In this document: positions 7,411-15,686 of the stretch, piece after piece
How the letters are laid out: each line of letters begins with the position of its first letter
Numbering within the stretch: position 1 is the stretch's first letter
Virus record (IMG/VR): IMGVR_UViG_3300017963_000309
Coordinates: 1 to 57,176 of that record
Source: a virus
Reading direction: 5' to 3' (one strand)
Length of the DNA: 57,176 nucleotides
Notes under the pieces: generated by a model
What the model saw: only the letters and a program-made list of their open reading frames with translations
Databases searched by the model: none
Told to the model about the DNA's origin: nothing
Made by a program: the position numbers and the translations under genes

Positions 7411-7751
7411 TTCGTCATCTCCAACATATCTTTTACATCATCAACTTTATTATAGTCAGTATTAGAATTTTGTTTCGCTTGCTCTTGCATCATTTTGTGA
7501 GCCATCCTCGCCATTTTCATTGAACCATACTGAAACCAAAGGATAGCACCTATAACTAATGCCCAGCCTAGAGCTTTAAAATCCCAATAACGAAAGAAAG
7601 CGTCTAAGTTCATGTAAAGGATTAACAAGAAACCAAGGAAGATTATCCACATCAAGTAATAGTCAAAACTTGCTTTCCTTACAGGGTCACCGCCAGTAAC
7701 TTTATCCCCAAGAGAGAAGAATGCGTCAATCGGACTTTTCCTTTTAACCAT
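7407..7751 (-). CDS. Membrane protein, two helices
   Basis: 114 residues. Helices about 33-49 and 60-75, then a basic helical tail (KMARMAHKMMQEQAKQ). Overlaps the next gene by 4 nt. Confidence 0.65.
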   Translation of the reverse strand: MVKRKSPIDAFFSLGDKVTGGDPVRKASFDYYLMWIIFLGFLLILYMNLDAFFRYWDFKALGWALVIGAILWFQYGSMKMARMAHKMMQEQAKQNSNTDYNKVDDVKDMLEMTK

Positions 7752-7908
7752 TTTCTTTTGCTTCCAGTGTATAAAGACAGCCTTGTTTTCTGCTAGTCTT
7801 TACATTGAAACCCTCCCTTTTTAATGCTGAATAGTATCTTTCGATAAATTTGTCACGGTGTAAACCTGTCCGACCCTCGACTTCTATTCTAATTTTTATT
7901 TTATCCAT
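7744..7908 (-). CDS. Small basic protein, 54 aa
   Basis: Starts MDKIKIRIEVEGRTG. The alternating pattern suggests a beta-alpha-beta fold. The stop lies 8 nt inside the next gene and the start inside the previous one. No family recognised. Confidence 0.55.
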   Translation of the reverse strand: MDKIKIRIEVEGRTGLHRDKFIERYYSALKREGFNVKTSRKQGCLYTLEAKENG

Positions 7909-8239
7909 CAGTATCTCCTATTACCAGCGATACTCGGTAACCAGCCCTTTTTAACATCTTCATTTCTTCTTCTGCTATCCTTTCAACGGTAACTTCCCCT
8001 TCTTCCCCAATGAGAGACTGACCAGCTTTCGCGTATTGTTCGTCAAAACCAGTTTTGGTTATTACAATCCACCCCTCTTTAAGTTCAACCGTTATAGGTT
8101 TATCTTTAAATTGTTCTTTTAGTGCTGCCACAATCTTAGGATTGAATGGGATATATTTGATGAACCTTCGCCCATCGTCGAAGAAACGTTCTATTAATCT
8201 GTTATCGGACTTTATCGCTTCAAGTTCGTAATATTTCAT
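7901..8239 (-). CDS. Hypothetical protein, 112 aa
   Basis: Soluble, mixed alpha/beta, acidic. No family recognised. Overlaps both neighbours. Confidence 0.65.
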   Translation of the reverse strand: MKYYELEAIKSDNRLIERFFDDGRRFIKYIPFNPKIVAALKEQFKDKPITVELKEGWIVITKTGFDEQYAKAGQSLIGEEGEVTVERIAEEEMKMLKRAGYRVSLVIGDTDG

Positions 8240-8438
8240 TTTTCTTTCTTAAATCTCGAAGTTTAATTAGTTGCATAAATTGCATTGAAGGTTTAGAATT
8301 TCGCGGGGTTAAGTGTAAGTTCTTGTAACAAGTTTCCTTTTGACACGCTTGACATACTCTATTCATTTTGCCAGTAGGTCTAAACTTTTCGTGACATCTC
8401 TTGCACTCTCTTAGAAACATCTGCGACTTTCTTGGCAT
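8220..8438 (-). CDS. Zinc-knuckle basic protein
   Basis: 72 residues from the ATG at 8438, 8 nt after GGAGGTG. CKRC and CQAC knuckles lie in the first half, with a strongly basic helical end. A likely nucleic-acid-binding protein. Confidence 0.6.
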   Translation of the reverse strand: MPRKSQMFLRECKRCHEKFRPTGKMNRVCQACQKETCYKNLHLTPRNSKPSMQFMQLIKLRDLRKKNEILRT

Positions 8439-8526
8439 CCGATACACCTCCACATTTGATACACTTAAAATCGTTAGTCTTTTCTCTGTGATAAATTTGT
8501 GTTGAATTACACTGAATACATCTCAT
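8380..8526 (-). CDS. Zinc-ribbon protein, 48 aa
   Basis: Starts MRCIQCNS with a second knuckle CIKCGG. The last 59 bases overlap the next gene in another frame; the ribosome site of that gene lies inside this one. Confidence 0.55.
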   Translation of the reverse strand: MRCIQCNSTQIYHREKTNDFKCIKCGGVSDAKKVADVSKRVQEMSRKV

Positions 8527-8565
8527 CTTTTTTTCACCAATATAGAAACGAATGCCTCGAACTAT

Positions 8566-8889
8566 TTAAACTTTTTCTTTTTTTCTATTTTTGGCATCCC
8601 ATGCCTTCTTATATTTTCGAACTTTGTCCCGATTCTTTTCTCTCCAGTTTCTCATATATTCTCTTGACTTTTCTCTATTAGCCTTACGCCATTCATTTTG
8701 TTTAGCGTTATATTCTTCCCTGTTTTTTGCCCTACTTTTTAAGACGTGCCCTTTCACCCGTTCTCGAAATTCAGGGTCAGAATGGTATCTCGTTTTAAAA
8801 TAATTGTTACGATATTCACGAGCCTTTTGAATTTTTTCTTCCGGAGTCAATGCCTTGACTTTAGAAATTGCTGAATTATCTTTTGTCAT
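8566..8889 (-). CDS. Basic Arg/Lys-repeat protein
   Basis: 107 residues, very basic, with tandem motifs of the form REYxxxWRxKNR. Such repeats usually precede HNH nuclease domains in phages and bind DNA; here no HNH follows. The TATA box CTTTATAAAC about 27 nt before the ATG indicates a leaderless transcript. Confidence 0.65.
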   Translation of the reverse strand: MTKDNSAISKVKALTPEEKIQKAREYRNNYFKTRYHSDPEFRERVKGHVLKSRAKNREEYNAKQNEWRKANREKSREYMRNWREKNRDKVRKYKKAWDAKNRKKEKV

Positions 8890-8961
8890 AGAATTGGTTT
8901 GTAATGAAAGTTTATAAAGATTTATTTAATCTTATTCAACCTTTGCAGGCGTTCAAGGCAT

Positions 8962-9171
8962 CTAAATCTTTTTACCTTTTTTATCAGACCTGTTGGCACG
9001 GGATTCCCAGTAAATATTTCCGCTTTTCGCTTCTCTCTTTCCCGGCAACTTTGCTTTAATCAAGGCATCTATTGCTTTGTTAGAAGTACCCACTTGATAC
9101 TTAAATTCTCTAAGCACTTTACCTTTCTTTTCTTTTTTCTTCGCCGCTTTAGGTCTTGTGTAAACACTAGC
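8962..9171 (-). CDS. Small basic protein, 69 aa
   Basis: Start set at the ATG at 9171 because ATATTTAAAG lies about 25 nt before it; a longer frame to 9213 would swallow the promoter. The Lys-rich N-terminus (PKAAKKKEKKGK) and short alpha/beta core resemble a small winged-helix or S25e-like nucleic-acid binder (weak). Confidence 0.6.
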   Translation of the reverse strand, partial: ASVYTRPKAAKKKEKKGKVLREFKYQVGTSNKAIDALIKAKLPGKREAKSGNIYWESRANRSDKKGKKI

Positions 9172-9213
9172 CATTAAGAAATATAGGAAGCCGAACTTTA
9201 AATATGTTTTCAT

Positions 9214-9547
9214 TCCATGTAACGATAGTAGTCATTAGAGGTGATTAAAATGTTAGGAATTAATTACCGATTTAGCCTCTCGCAGCCGTGAAGGTCGGTA
9301 TTTTTTTACTATTGGTTCTGATGCGTAGTGGGTAATTTAAGTATTTTTTTCTCCTGAAGAAACTCAGCAGGTTAATGTAATCGGTAAAAGATGTATCATT
9401 TCACCCCCGCAAAAAAAGTATTAAATTACTGACCTACCACCAGAGGTAAGAATTTCTCGGTAATTAATTATCTTTTTTAGGACTAGCTCGGTAAGTCGGT
9501 AAGAATATTCTATCTGTCAAGGCATTTCGGACTTGGCATAAAAAAAA
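9214..9547. promoter_or_regulatory. Non-coding region with TCGGTA motifs
   Basis: No gene seen. TCGGTA or its complement occurs near 9264, 9292, 9379, 9457, 9488 and 9497, several times inside ATTACCGA or TCGGTAAT. The region separates two minus-strand operons. Possible operator cluster, recombination sites or origin. Confidence 0.45.
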
Positions 9548-9601
9548 GCGAGAAAGGTAAATGGGGGATATGCGAATAAACCCTAGTAAACCCTTTCTCG
9601 C
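9548..9601 (-). terminator. Hairpin plus T run, end of helicase operon
   Basis: GCGAGAAAGG (9548-9557) pairs perfectly with CCTTTCTCGC (9592-9601). Read on the minus strand it is followed by a run of eight T. It lies just after the stop of the last gene of the 9.6-18.5 kb operon. The loop is long (34 nt), so it may also have another role. Confidence 0.5.
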
Positions 9602-9630
9602 TAATCTCGACTTTGGTATTAAAGTGAGTA

Positions 9631-9927
9631 TTAAATGTTACTAATCATGTTATTTGTTTCGTACTTATCTTTATTCTTCTTTAAATCATCTTCGGTATGA
9701 ATTAACTCTTTCAAATAGTTGTTAAGTTCTGCTTTTATCCCACTAAAAAAATCGTCAGCACAATCTAAACAAACTTTGTAACCACCCTTACCTAGACAAA
9801 CGCTACCTTTATTAATTGACTTGCGACACCTTATACACATTGTACCCTCAATAATTCGGCACGTTTTAATCATGTCATAATCAACCTTTTGTATGTTTGC
9901 TAGTCCTCTCCAATCAATCATTCCCAT
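9631..9927 (-). CDS. Zinc-knuckle protein, 98 aa
   Basis: Start set at the ATG at 9927, 1 nt after the upstream stop. CIRCRK and CLDC with an intervening Cys give a zinc-ribbon-like module; the C-terminus is a charged helix. Last gene of the operon. Confidence 0.6.
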   Translation of the reverse strand: MGMIDWRGLANIQKVDYDMIKTCRIIEGTMCIRCRKSINKGSVCLGKGGYKVCLDCADDFFSGIKAELNNYLKELIHTEDDLKKNKDKYETNNMISNI

Positions 9928-9928
9928 T

Positions 9929-10288
9929 TTATAACTCGTCAAGCACTGCTTCTTCTTTAGTTAAAATTTTGTAGTGACCTACCTCGTCAATACCGTCAAA
10001 ATAATTTTTAATCACTGCGTTCTCACTAACCCTTAACTTAATAGGGTGACCCTCAACCTTATCAATTAAAATATTAATATTGCCAATTTTAAAGTTCAGC
10101 ACATCATAAGTATATTGTTTACTATTAAATTCAATCAAGAAATCGTTCCACGTTTCACCAGCTTTACTCATAGTTTTTAATGGTGAGAATAAAATCTCGT
10201 CGCTAACTAAGTGATGTTTATGTTTACTTGACTTCTTATCTTTCTTTAGATTGCTTCTATTCAAGCCTTTTTTCTTAACTTTTACCAT
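9929..10288 (-). CDS. Hypothetical basic protein, 119 aa
   Basis: The N-terminus is strongly basic (VKVKKKGLNRSNLKKDKKS), then an alpha/beta domain. Overlaps the helicase gene by 14 nt. No family recognised. Confidence 0.65.
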   Translation of the reverse strand: MVKVKKKGLNRSNLKKDKKSSKHKHHLVSDEILFSPLKTMSKAGETWNDFLIEFNSKQYTYDVLNFKIGNINILIDKVEGHPIKLRVSENAVIKNYFDGIDEVGHYKILTKEEAVLDEL

Positions 10289-13223
10289 TTTTCTTCAATT
10301 TCGTCAATTTAAATCCTAAGTTATACATATTTTTCTTGTACTTATTAGTAATCTTCGGGATTAATCTTACGTCATACCTTTGATTATTCTTGTCTAAGAT
10401 GTAACTGATAACATTCGTGAAATAATAATTATCATCATCTTTTGCCATATCAAAAATGTTATATGTTGTGACTAAGTTCAATTTTGGATTATTTTGGTTC
10501 AGAACTAAATCCAAATCCTTTTGATAATATGAAAACGCCCCACAATAATCTAACCAAATGAAGTCAAACTTCTCACTAGGATTTTTCTTTAAATAAGTAT
10601 AAACTGAACAATTATGTAGTTCAATCTCTAAATCGCTGTCAAGTTTGATTAATGCTTCTTTCAACTTCTTGTACTCTTGATTGTTCGGGATTACTATTTT
10701 GTTTGGTCTAACTTTCCTTTTCTCTAATCGCTTAATACATTCAAGTGACGGACTTTCAAGGAGTAAAACGTTTTGATTATTCTTGATAAGGGATAAGATG
10801 TTATTTCTTATTTCGTTCTTATCTTCTTTAACTTTGAACCCTTTATCTTTTAATTTAAGTGTACCTTTATTTGTCCTTTTCTCTCCCCTTTTTACTGCGA
10901 CATCTTCGGACTTAACCTTATCATTGAATTTAAAATTACTCCTATAACCTTTAGGTCTAAATTTGACATTATTTCTAATTAAATATAATCTGATAGTATT
11001 AGGTGATACATTAAATTTATCAGCTATCTGCTTTTGTGTTGCCCCCATGTTGTACCACTTAATAACATCTTTATGTTTATCTCCGATTGTTGTTTCATTT
11101 CTATGTATAGCGTAACATTTAGTCGAACAAAAATCTTGAATACCATTTTCAGTACGAGATTTAAAATATTTCATCTTCTTTCCACAATTCTTACACTTAG
11201 ATTTTACTGTTCTTGAACCTTTAAACTCGTAATCACAATCTTCTCCGAAGATGTCTTTAATTGCATTTTTCCACTTATTATCATAATGTTTTATCAAAAC
11301 GGGATAACTATTACCAAACTCTGTCGTTTTCGGTATTCTGCCTAACTCTTTCGCTTTCGCTTTTAGTTCTTTTATGAGTTTCTCTTTTGGGATATTCAAT
11401 TCTCTTGCTTTTTCACCTAAACTTTTCAAGAACTTATTCCATGTTCCAAAATATGCTTCGTAAATACTCATACCATATTTAGAACCTTTCTTTAATTTCA
11501 TGTCAGAACTTAATGGCTTTCTTCCTAAAACCTTTTTCATTTGATAATAATTATCAATTAATTCTTGCTTACTTACTCGCTTCCTATTCATGTTATTGGC
11601 ACTAATCGGTTCTCCAATATGTTTTAAGAAGTCAGACCATTTCCCAAAATGTTTTTCATACTTCTTCAAATTGAACTTAGCCCCGTACTTTTTATTAGAA
11701 CTGAAATGTTTTTGTAATGGTCGTTTCCCGAGTTTCTTTTTCATCTTGTAATATTCGGTAATTAATTCCTCTTCCGTTACATCACGTCGTCTGCAATAAG
11801 GAGTTTCCCCCATACTTTCTAAGAATTGTTCCCATGAGTTCCAATATAATCGGTGAAAAAATGCACAATTATTACTTTCTCTTGCCTTTGGTACTCTACC
11901 CAACTTCTCTTTTAATTCTTTATACTCTTGGATTAATTGCTGTTTCGTTGGTCTTTTCTTCATTTGTTTAATGACGTCAAACTTGGTTCGTGTTAATCTA
12001 ATCTTGAAACGTGGGTTAAGTTCTATTAACTGATTTAGTTCTGATTGATTAAGATTACGGTATTTTATATCTGTTACTATATCATGTCCTATAACATCAC
12101 CTAATACTTCAAAATTGATATTACATCTTCTAGCGTTACCAGTGAAATCTAAGACTAATAAATCTTCTTTATTTTTTGACTTCCTTAACCCTCTACCAAC
12201 TTGTTGAGTGAAAATTATATGACTGCTTGTAGGTCTTAACATTATGATACTGTCACATGACGGAACATCAATCCCCTCATTAAACAAATCACGAACGAAG
12301 ATGATTTCGTATTCATTCTCTTTGAAGCCCTTAATGATTTTCTTTCTTTTCCCTCTTGAAATCTTATCAACGCTTAACAGATTTCTTCCAGTTAATGCGA
12401 CAGATTTAATGCCTTGACTATTGAAGTAATTAGCAAGTCTATGTGCGTGTTCAACCGTTGCGGAGAAACAAATAGTTTTTTTCTTCTTAAACTTCTTTTT
12501 GATTATATCCTCATACTCTTGTAGTATCGCTTCATCATACTTCTTGATACAAATCTTTTTATTCAAATCTTTCTCTGAATAACTTGAACCATTATATTTA
12601 ATCTTAGAAAAATCAATATCGTTATCGACACACCAGTAACTTAAATTTGTAAGTAAATTACTTTCTATCGCTTCATGCGTTTTCACTTCATACAACTTCT
12701 TACCAATAATTTTAAAGATACTTTTATTATCCATTCGGTAGGGAGTACCAGTCATTCCCAACATAAACTTTGGTTCAAAGTATTTTAATACTTCTCGGTA
12801 TGTACTAGCTTGGTAATGATGTGCTTCATCTACAATAATATAATCAAACTCTTTCTTGTCAAAATTTTCTAAACTCCTTGAAAGTGATTGAATAGTGCCA
12901 AAAGTACACTGTTCAATTTGTTTCTTATTTCCGTTATAATACCCGTAACAGATATTAAAATCTTTTAAACAACTTTGAAATTCTTTTTCATTCGCTTGTA
13001 AAAGGATATCATTATTGTGACAAATGTAGAGAAATGAAGCTTTAGGATTTCTTTTAAGTAAACTTTTAACCCATAACGCACTCATGAAAGTTTTCCCCGT
13101 ACCAGTAGGTAGAACTATAACGCCCCCCTTTTCTTTTGTCTTTGCTAAAATTTTCAAAGCTTCTTGTTGGTACTTGTTAGGTAAGAATACTTTCTGCGGT
13201 TCTTGTAGTATTTGTTTACTCAT
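10275..13223 (-). CDS. SF2 helicase fused to HNH repeats, HTH and methyltransferase-like domain
   Basis: 982 residues. The SF2 motor has PTGTGKT (39-45), DEAH (132-135), TGTP (158-161) and QQVGRGLR (340-347), as in restriction-subunit and Rad25-like helicases. Then come four repeats (about 433-690) of the homing-endonuclease-associated kind (LIxEYxxxKxxLGxxP ... FGxWxxFLxxxGE). A zinc finger with CKNC and CSTKC (about 705-735) and a helix-turn-helix (QKQIADKFNVSPNTI) follow. The C-terminal Rossmann-like domain has VLLLESPS and FDFIWLDYCG, like a methyltransferase motif IV but without a clear glycine loop. It may load on or remodel DNA in replication or anti-host action. Ends ATGA-coupled to a 38-aa gene. 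Confidence 0.85.
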   Translation of the reverse strand: MSKQILQEPQKVFLPNKYQQEALKILAKTKEKGGVIVLPTGTGKTFMSALWVKSLLKRNPKASFLYICHNNDILLQANEKEFQSCLKDFNICYGYYNGNKKQIEQCTFGTIQSLSRSLENFDKKEFDYIIVDEAHHYQASTYREVLKYFEPKFMLGMTGTPYRMDNKSIFKIIGKKLYEVKTHEAIESNLLTNLSYWCVDNDIDFSKIKYNGSSYSEKDLNKKICIKKYDEAILQEYEDIIKKKFKKKKTICFSATVEHAHRLANYFNSQGIKSVALTGRNLLSVDKISRGKRKKIIKGFKENEYEIIFVRDLFNEGIDVPSCDSIIMLRPTSSHIIFTQQVGRGLRKSKNKEDLLVLDFTGNARRCNINFEVLGDVIGHDIVTDIKYRNLNQSELNQLIELNPRFKIRLTRTKFDVIKQMKKRPTKQQLIQEYKELKEKLGRVPKARESNNCAFFHRLYWNSWEQFLESMGETPYCRRRDVTEEELITEYYKMKKKLGKRPLQKHFSSNKKYGAKFNLKKYEKHFGKWSDFLKHIGEPISANNMNRKRVSKQELIDNYYQMKKVLGRKPLSSDMKLKKGSKYGMSIYEAYFGTWNKFLKSLGEKARELNIPKEKLIKELKAKAKELGRIPKTTEFGNSYPVLIKHYDNKWKNAIKDIFGEDCDYEFKGSRTVKSKCKNCGKKMKYFKSRTENGIQDFCSTKCYAIHRNETTIGDKHKDVIKWYNMGATQKQIADKFNVSPNTIRLYLIRNNVKFRPKGYRSNFKFNDKVKSEDVAVKRGEKRTNKGTLKLKDKGFKVKEDKNEIRNNILSLIKNNQNVLLLESPSLECIKRLEKRKVRPNKIVIPNNQEYKKLKEALIKLDSDLEIELHNCSVYTYLKKNPSEKFDFIWLDYCGAFSYYQKDLDLVLNQNNPKLNLVTTYNIFDMAKDDDNYYFTNVISYILDKNNQRYDVRLIPKITNKYKKNMYNLGFKLTKLKKNGKS

Positions 13224-13336
13224 TTTATCTTCTCCTTAATTTCTATTAACAATCCCCTTATATCAAACAACAATTCGGGTATAGTTTCAAAACTATTATT
13301 CACTTCTTGCATTTCTTCTTTAGTTAATCTCGGCAT
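13220..13336 (-). CDS. Small helical protein, 38 aa
   Basis: Starts MPRLTKEEMQEVNNS. Its stop shares ATGA with the helicase start and its own start lies inside the upstream gene. A coupled leader or small partner of the helicase. Confidence 0.55.
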   Translation of the reverse strand: MPRLTKEEMQEVNNSFETIPELLFDIRGLLIEIKEKIK

Positions 13337-13752
13337 TTTTCTTTCTCCATTTTTTCTTTAATTATCCTGTTATATGTTTGTTCATGTTTGACCTTAAATT
13401 CTTCTTCCGTCAAATTCTTGTAAATTCTTTCATCACATTTCTTACAATTATACTGTTCCCAGTATTTCCACTTATCCTTTGGTAAGGGCATTTTTGTGTC
13501 ATTCTTCCAATCCCAATCTCTTGTAGTAATTGTATAGTATTTTGGTTCATCTTCCAAATCATGTTTATCATCTCCGCAATCAATTCTTTTCGTTGTATAT
13601 TTTCTAATCGTTTCTGTTGTAAGCGTAAACTTCTCTCCACAAGTTTCACACTCGTATTCTTCTCCGTCACTGTCATCAAACTCCCAACTATCAGAATACT
13701 CATAGTTACAATGTGGACAAATTATCTCATCTTCATTAAAGTGTTCTACCAT
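13324..13752 (-). CDS. Zinc-ribbon protein, 142 aa
   Basis: CPHC and CETC near 12-40 form a zinc ribbon in an acidic N-terminus; a second pair CKKC lies near 103. The C-terminus is a charged helix. Probably adapts proteins or nucleic acid. Confidence 0.65.
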   Translation of the reverse strand: MVEHFNEDEIICPHCNYEYSDSWEFDDSDGEEYECETCGEKFTLTTETIRKYTTKRIDCGDDKHDLEDEPKYYTITTRDWDWKNDTKMPLPKDKWKYWEQYNCKKCDERIYKNLTEEEFKVKHEQTYNRIIKEKMEKEKCRD

Positions 13753-13756
13753 TTTC

Positions 13757-14035
13757 TTAACTCACGTAAGGCGTAACCTTTTCCTTTTTAGTTTCCTTTT
13801 TCTCGTCATCATTTTCAAGTTGTTTAAGTAATTCTTTCAACATTTGTTTAACATCTTCTTTAGTTGGTTCTTTACTATTATCCCAACGGAGTAAACCCTC
13901 ATCACATTTGCAATTATAACATACATCACAATTCTCGTTAATCTCGTGAGGTTCTGCCCCACAACATTCACACGCACGACAACCGCCTTGAATATTGTAA
14001 GCACATTTTAATTGGTCACACTTAGTAGTTTTCAT
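13757..14035 (-). CDS. Cys-rich metal-binding protein
   Basis: 92 residues from the ATG at 14035, which overlaps the upstream stop as ATGA. About ten Cys (CDQLKC, CRACECC, CDVCYNCKC) suggest two zinc sites or a small Fe-S/zinc module. The tail is Lys/Glu-rich. Confidence 0.6.
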   Translation of the reverse strand: MKTTKCDQLKCAYNIQGGCRACECCGAEPHEINENCDVCYNCKCDEGLLRWDNSKEPTKEDVKQMLKELLKQLENDDEKKETKKEKVTPYVS

Positions 14036-15228
14036 TTTAACTTGATAACTTCCCCCCAGTTTAATGCACTCTCTTGACACCCGTTAGCACATAGTACCCA
14101 TAAAGTTCTAATTTCTTCTTCTGCTGGGTAGTCGGTATATCCGTCAGTAAAATTTATTACCAGTCTTGTGTTAGGAATATTTTCTTTCAAGTAATCATAA
14201 ATTGGCTTATGTGAAGTACCACCCCCGCCAGTAATTTTAATCTTGGATATCTCGTCATCATGCCCGTTACCCACATCATAAACTTCTTTGATATCACTAT
14301 CACAAATGATTATTTTCATTCTAAGGTTATTAAACGATTTTGCTATCCCTCTTATCTCTGTCATGAACTCGGTTAATTCTTGTTTAGAGATTGAAGCACT
14401 TGTATCTAAGCTTACCACAATCTCTATACTCTCCCGAAGTATGCTCGGCATATAAACGCCACAACTTACAGAACGTTTAGAGGGTCTGCTGTAAGTGTAA
14501 TCAAAGGGGAGTTCTCTCGTGATATACTTGTAAAGTAATTGCTTCCAATCGACTTTTTCATTAAGTAACTCGTCAATCATTAAAGTCATGCCTTGAGGTA
14601 ACTTACCCCTCTCTCTAGCAAAAGCACTAGCTTCTGCTACTGCCCGTTTCCATTTATCTTTGTTACCTTGAACGATTTCCCTTTTCTCTTTCCCGTCACC
14701 TTGAATATGTTTATCGAAACCGACGTATTGAATTTTGCCCTTTTTATCTAACTGCTTAAACAATTCTCGGTAAACTTGCTCGGCACTTTTCTTATCCAAA
14801 TCGTAAACCTTGACTTCCATGAAACTGCACATATGATTATATGGGATAAGGTTCACGCTGTTAGGTTCATTAAATCTTGGTAAACTTAACCCGTTCGTTA
14901 CGAGTATATCGTTTATTACCATATCACACGCCACGTTATACAACTCGGCACATTCAATCTTTTTGCCCCTACTCAAATGTTCTAAGACTATATGCATTAC
15001 TTCGTGAGCAAGAACTCCATGAAGTTCTTCATCTACAATCTTTAAAACGAACTTAGGATTATAATAACAATTCCCCTTACTATCAACAGCCATACTCGGC
15101 ATTTCCTTATCATCTACAACTTCTTTATACTTCATGTTCATTATGAGGTACGCAAAAAAGGGGTTAGTCTTTTGTAGTTTAACTTTCGCTTTCAAGATTT
15201 TTGTTTCTGCTTCTTTATTTTCTACCAT
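14032..15228 (-). CDS. DUF2201-like metallopeptidase/VWA protein
   Basis: 398 residues. The N-terminal half has LAHEVMHIVLEH, a zinc peptidase site (H75, E76, H79). The C-terminal half is a VWA-like domain with DTSAS (near 275) as the metal-ion adhesion site and a GGGGTS segment. This pairing matches the DUF2201 family, usually next to a MoxR-type ATPase, as here (15687-16757). Such pairs are thought to act as metal-dependent chaperone or protease modules; the target is unknown. Confidence 0.82.
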   Translation of the reverse strand: MVENKEAETKILKAKVKLQKTNPFFAYLIMNMKYKEVVDDKEMPSMAVDSKGNCYYNPKFVLKIVDEELHGVLAHEVMHIVLEHLSRGKKIECAELYNVACDMVINDILVTNGLSLPRFNEPNSVNLIPYNHMCSFMEVKVYDLDKKSAEQVYRELFKQLDKKGKIQYVGFDKHIQGDGKEKREIVQGNKDKWKRAVAEASAFARERGKLPQGMTLMIDELLNEKVDWKQLLYKYITRELPFDYTYSRPSKRSVSCGVYMPSILRESIEIVVSLDTSASISKQELTEFMTEIRGIAKSFNNLRMKIIICDSDIKEVYDVGNGHDDEISKIKITGGGGTSHKPIYDYLKENIPNTRLVINFTDGYTDYPAEEEIRTLWVLCANGCQESALNWGEVIKLK

Positions 15229-15230
15229 GA

Positions 15231-15590
15231 TTATAATTTTCGTAATATTTTGTTCATTTCATTTAATTTTAATTCTTCTTGAACTTTCATTTTCTGCTTC
15301 TTTGTTAAGTGCCTTGACTTATGTATCTTCATCTCAATCATGAGATTGAATAAGTCCGTTCTTGTAACGTACCATGACCATTCTTTCCATGGGGCTTCAA
15401 TATTGAACCTTTTCATGTTATGATACTTACTCTTAATCGCTTCCCAAATTTCCCCACGAGTTAAAAACTTTCTCTTTGTATCATCTTTTTTCACTATTTC
15501 ATAAGTATTTTTCTCTCCCTTAACTTCCCTATAAGTGAAATACTTATGAAAATCTTCAATGTCTTTTCTTCGCTGTATTCTGTTTACCAT
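15231..15590 (-). CDS. Hypothetical basic protein, 119 aa
   Basis: Basic and aromatic, no known family. It sits between the MoxR ATPase and the metallopeptidase/VWA gene, 2 nt before the latter, so it is likely part of that module. Confidence 0.65.
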   Translation of the reverse strand: MVNRIQRRKDIEDFHKYFTYREVKGEKNTYEIVKKDDTKRKFLTRGEIWEAIKSKYHNMKRFNIEAPWKEWSWYVTRTDLFNLMIEMKIHKSRHLTKKQKMKVQEELKLNEMNKILRKL

Positions 15591-15606
15591 TTGAACGCCC
15601 TCAATC

Positions 15607-15662
15607 AGTAAAGCAATACCGACTTCTGCACATATAATGCAATAAATCGGTATTACTTTACT
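15607..15662 (-). promoter_or_regulatory. Operator-like inverted repeat around a TATA box
   Basis: AGTAAAGCAATACCGA (15607-15622) and its near-perfect complement at 15647-15662 (one mismatch) flank GCATTATATGTGCAG read on the minus strand, a plausible TATA box for the gene starting at 15590. The arms contain the TCGGTA core found elsewhere in the window, so one regulator may bind all these sites. Confidence 0.5.
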
Positions 15663-15686
15663 CCTTTAACCATCTAAAAAAGTATT

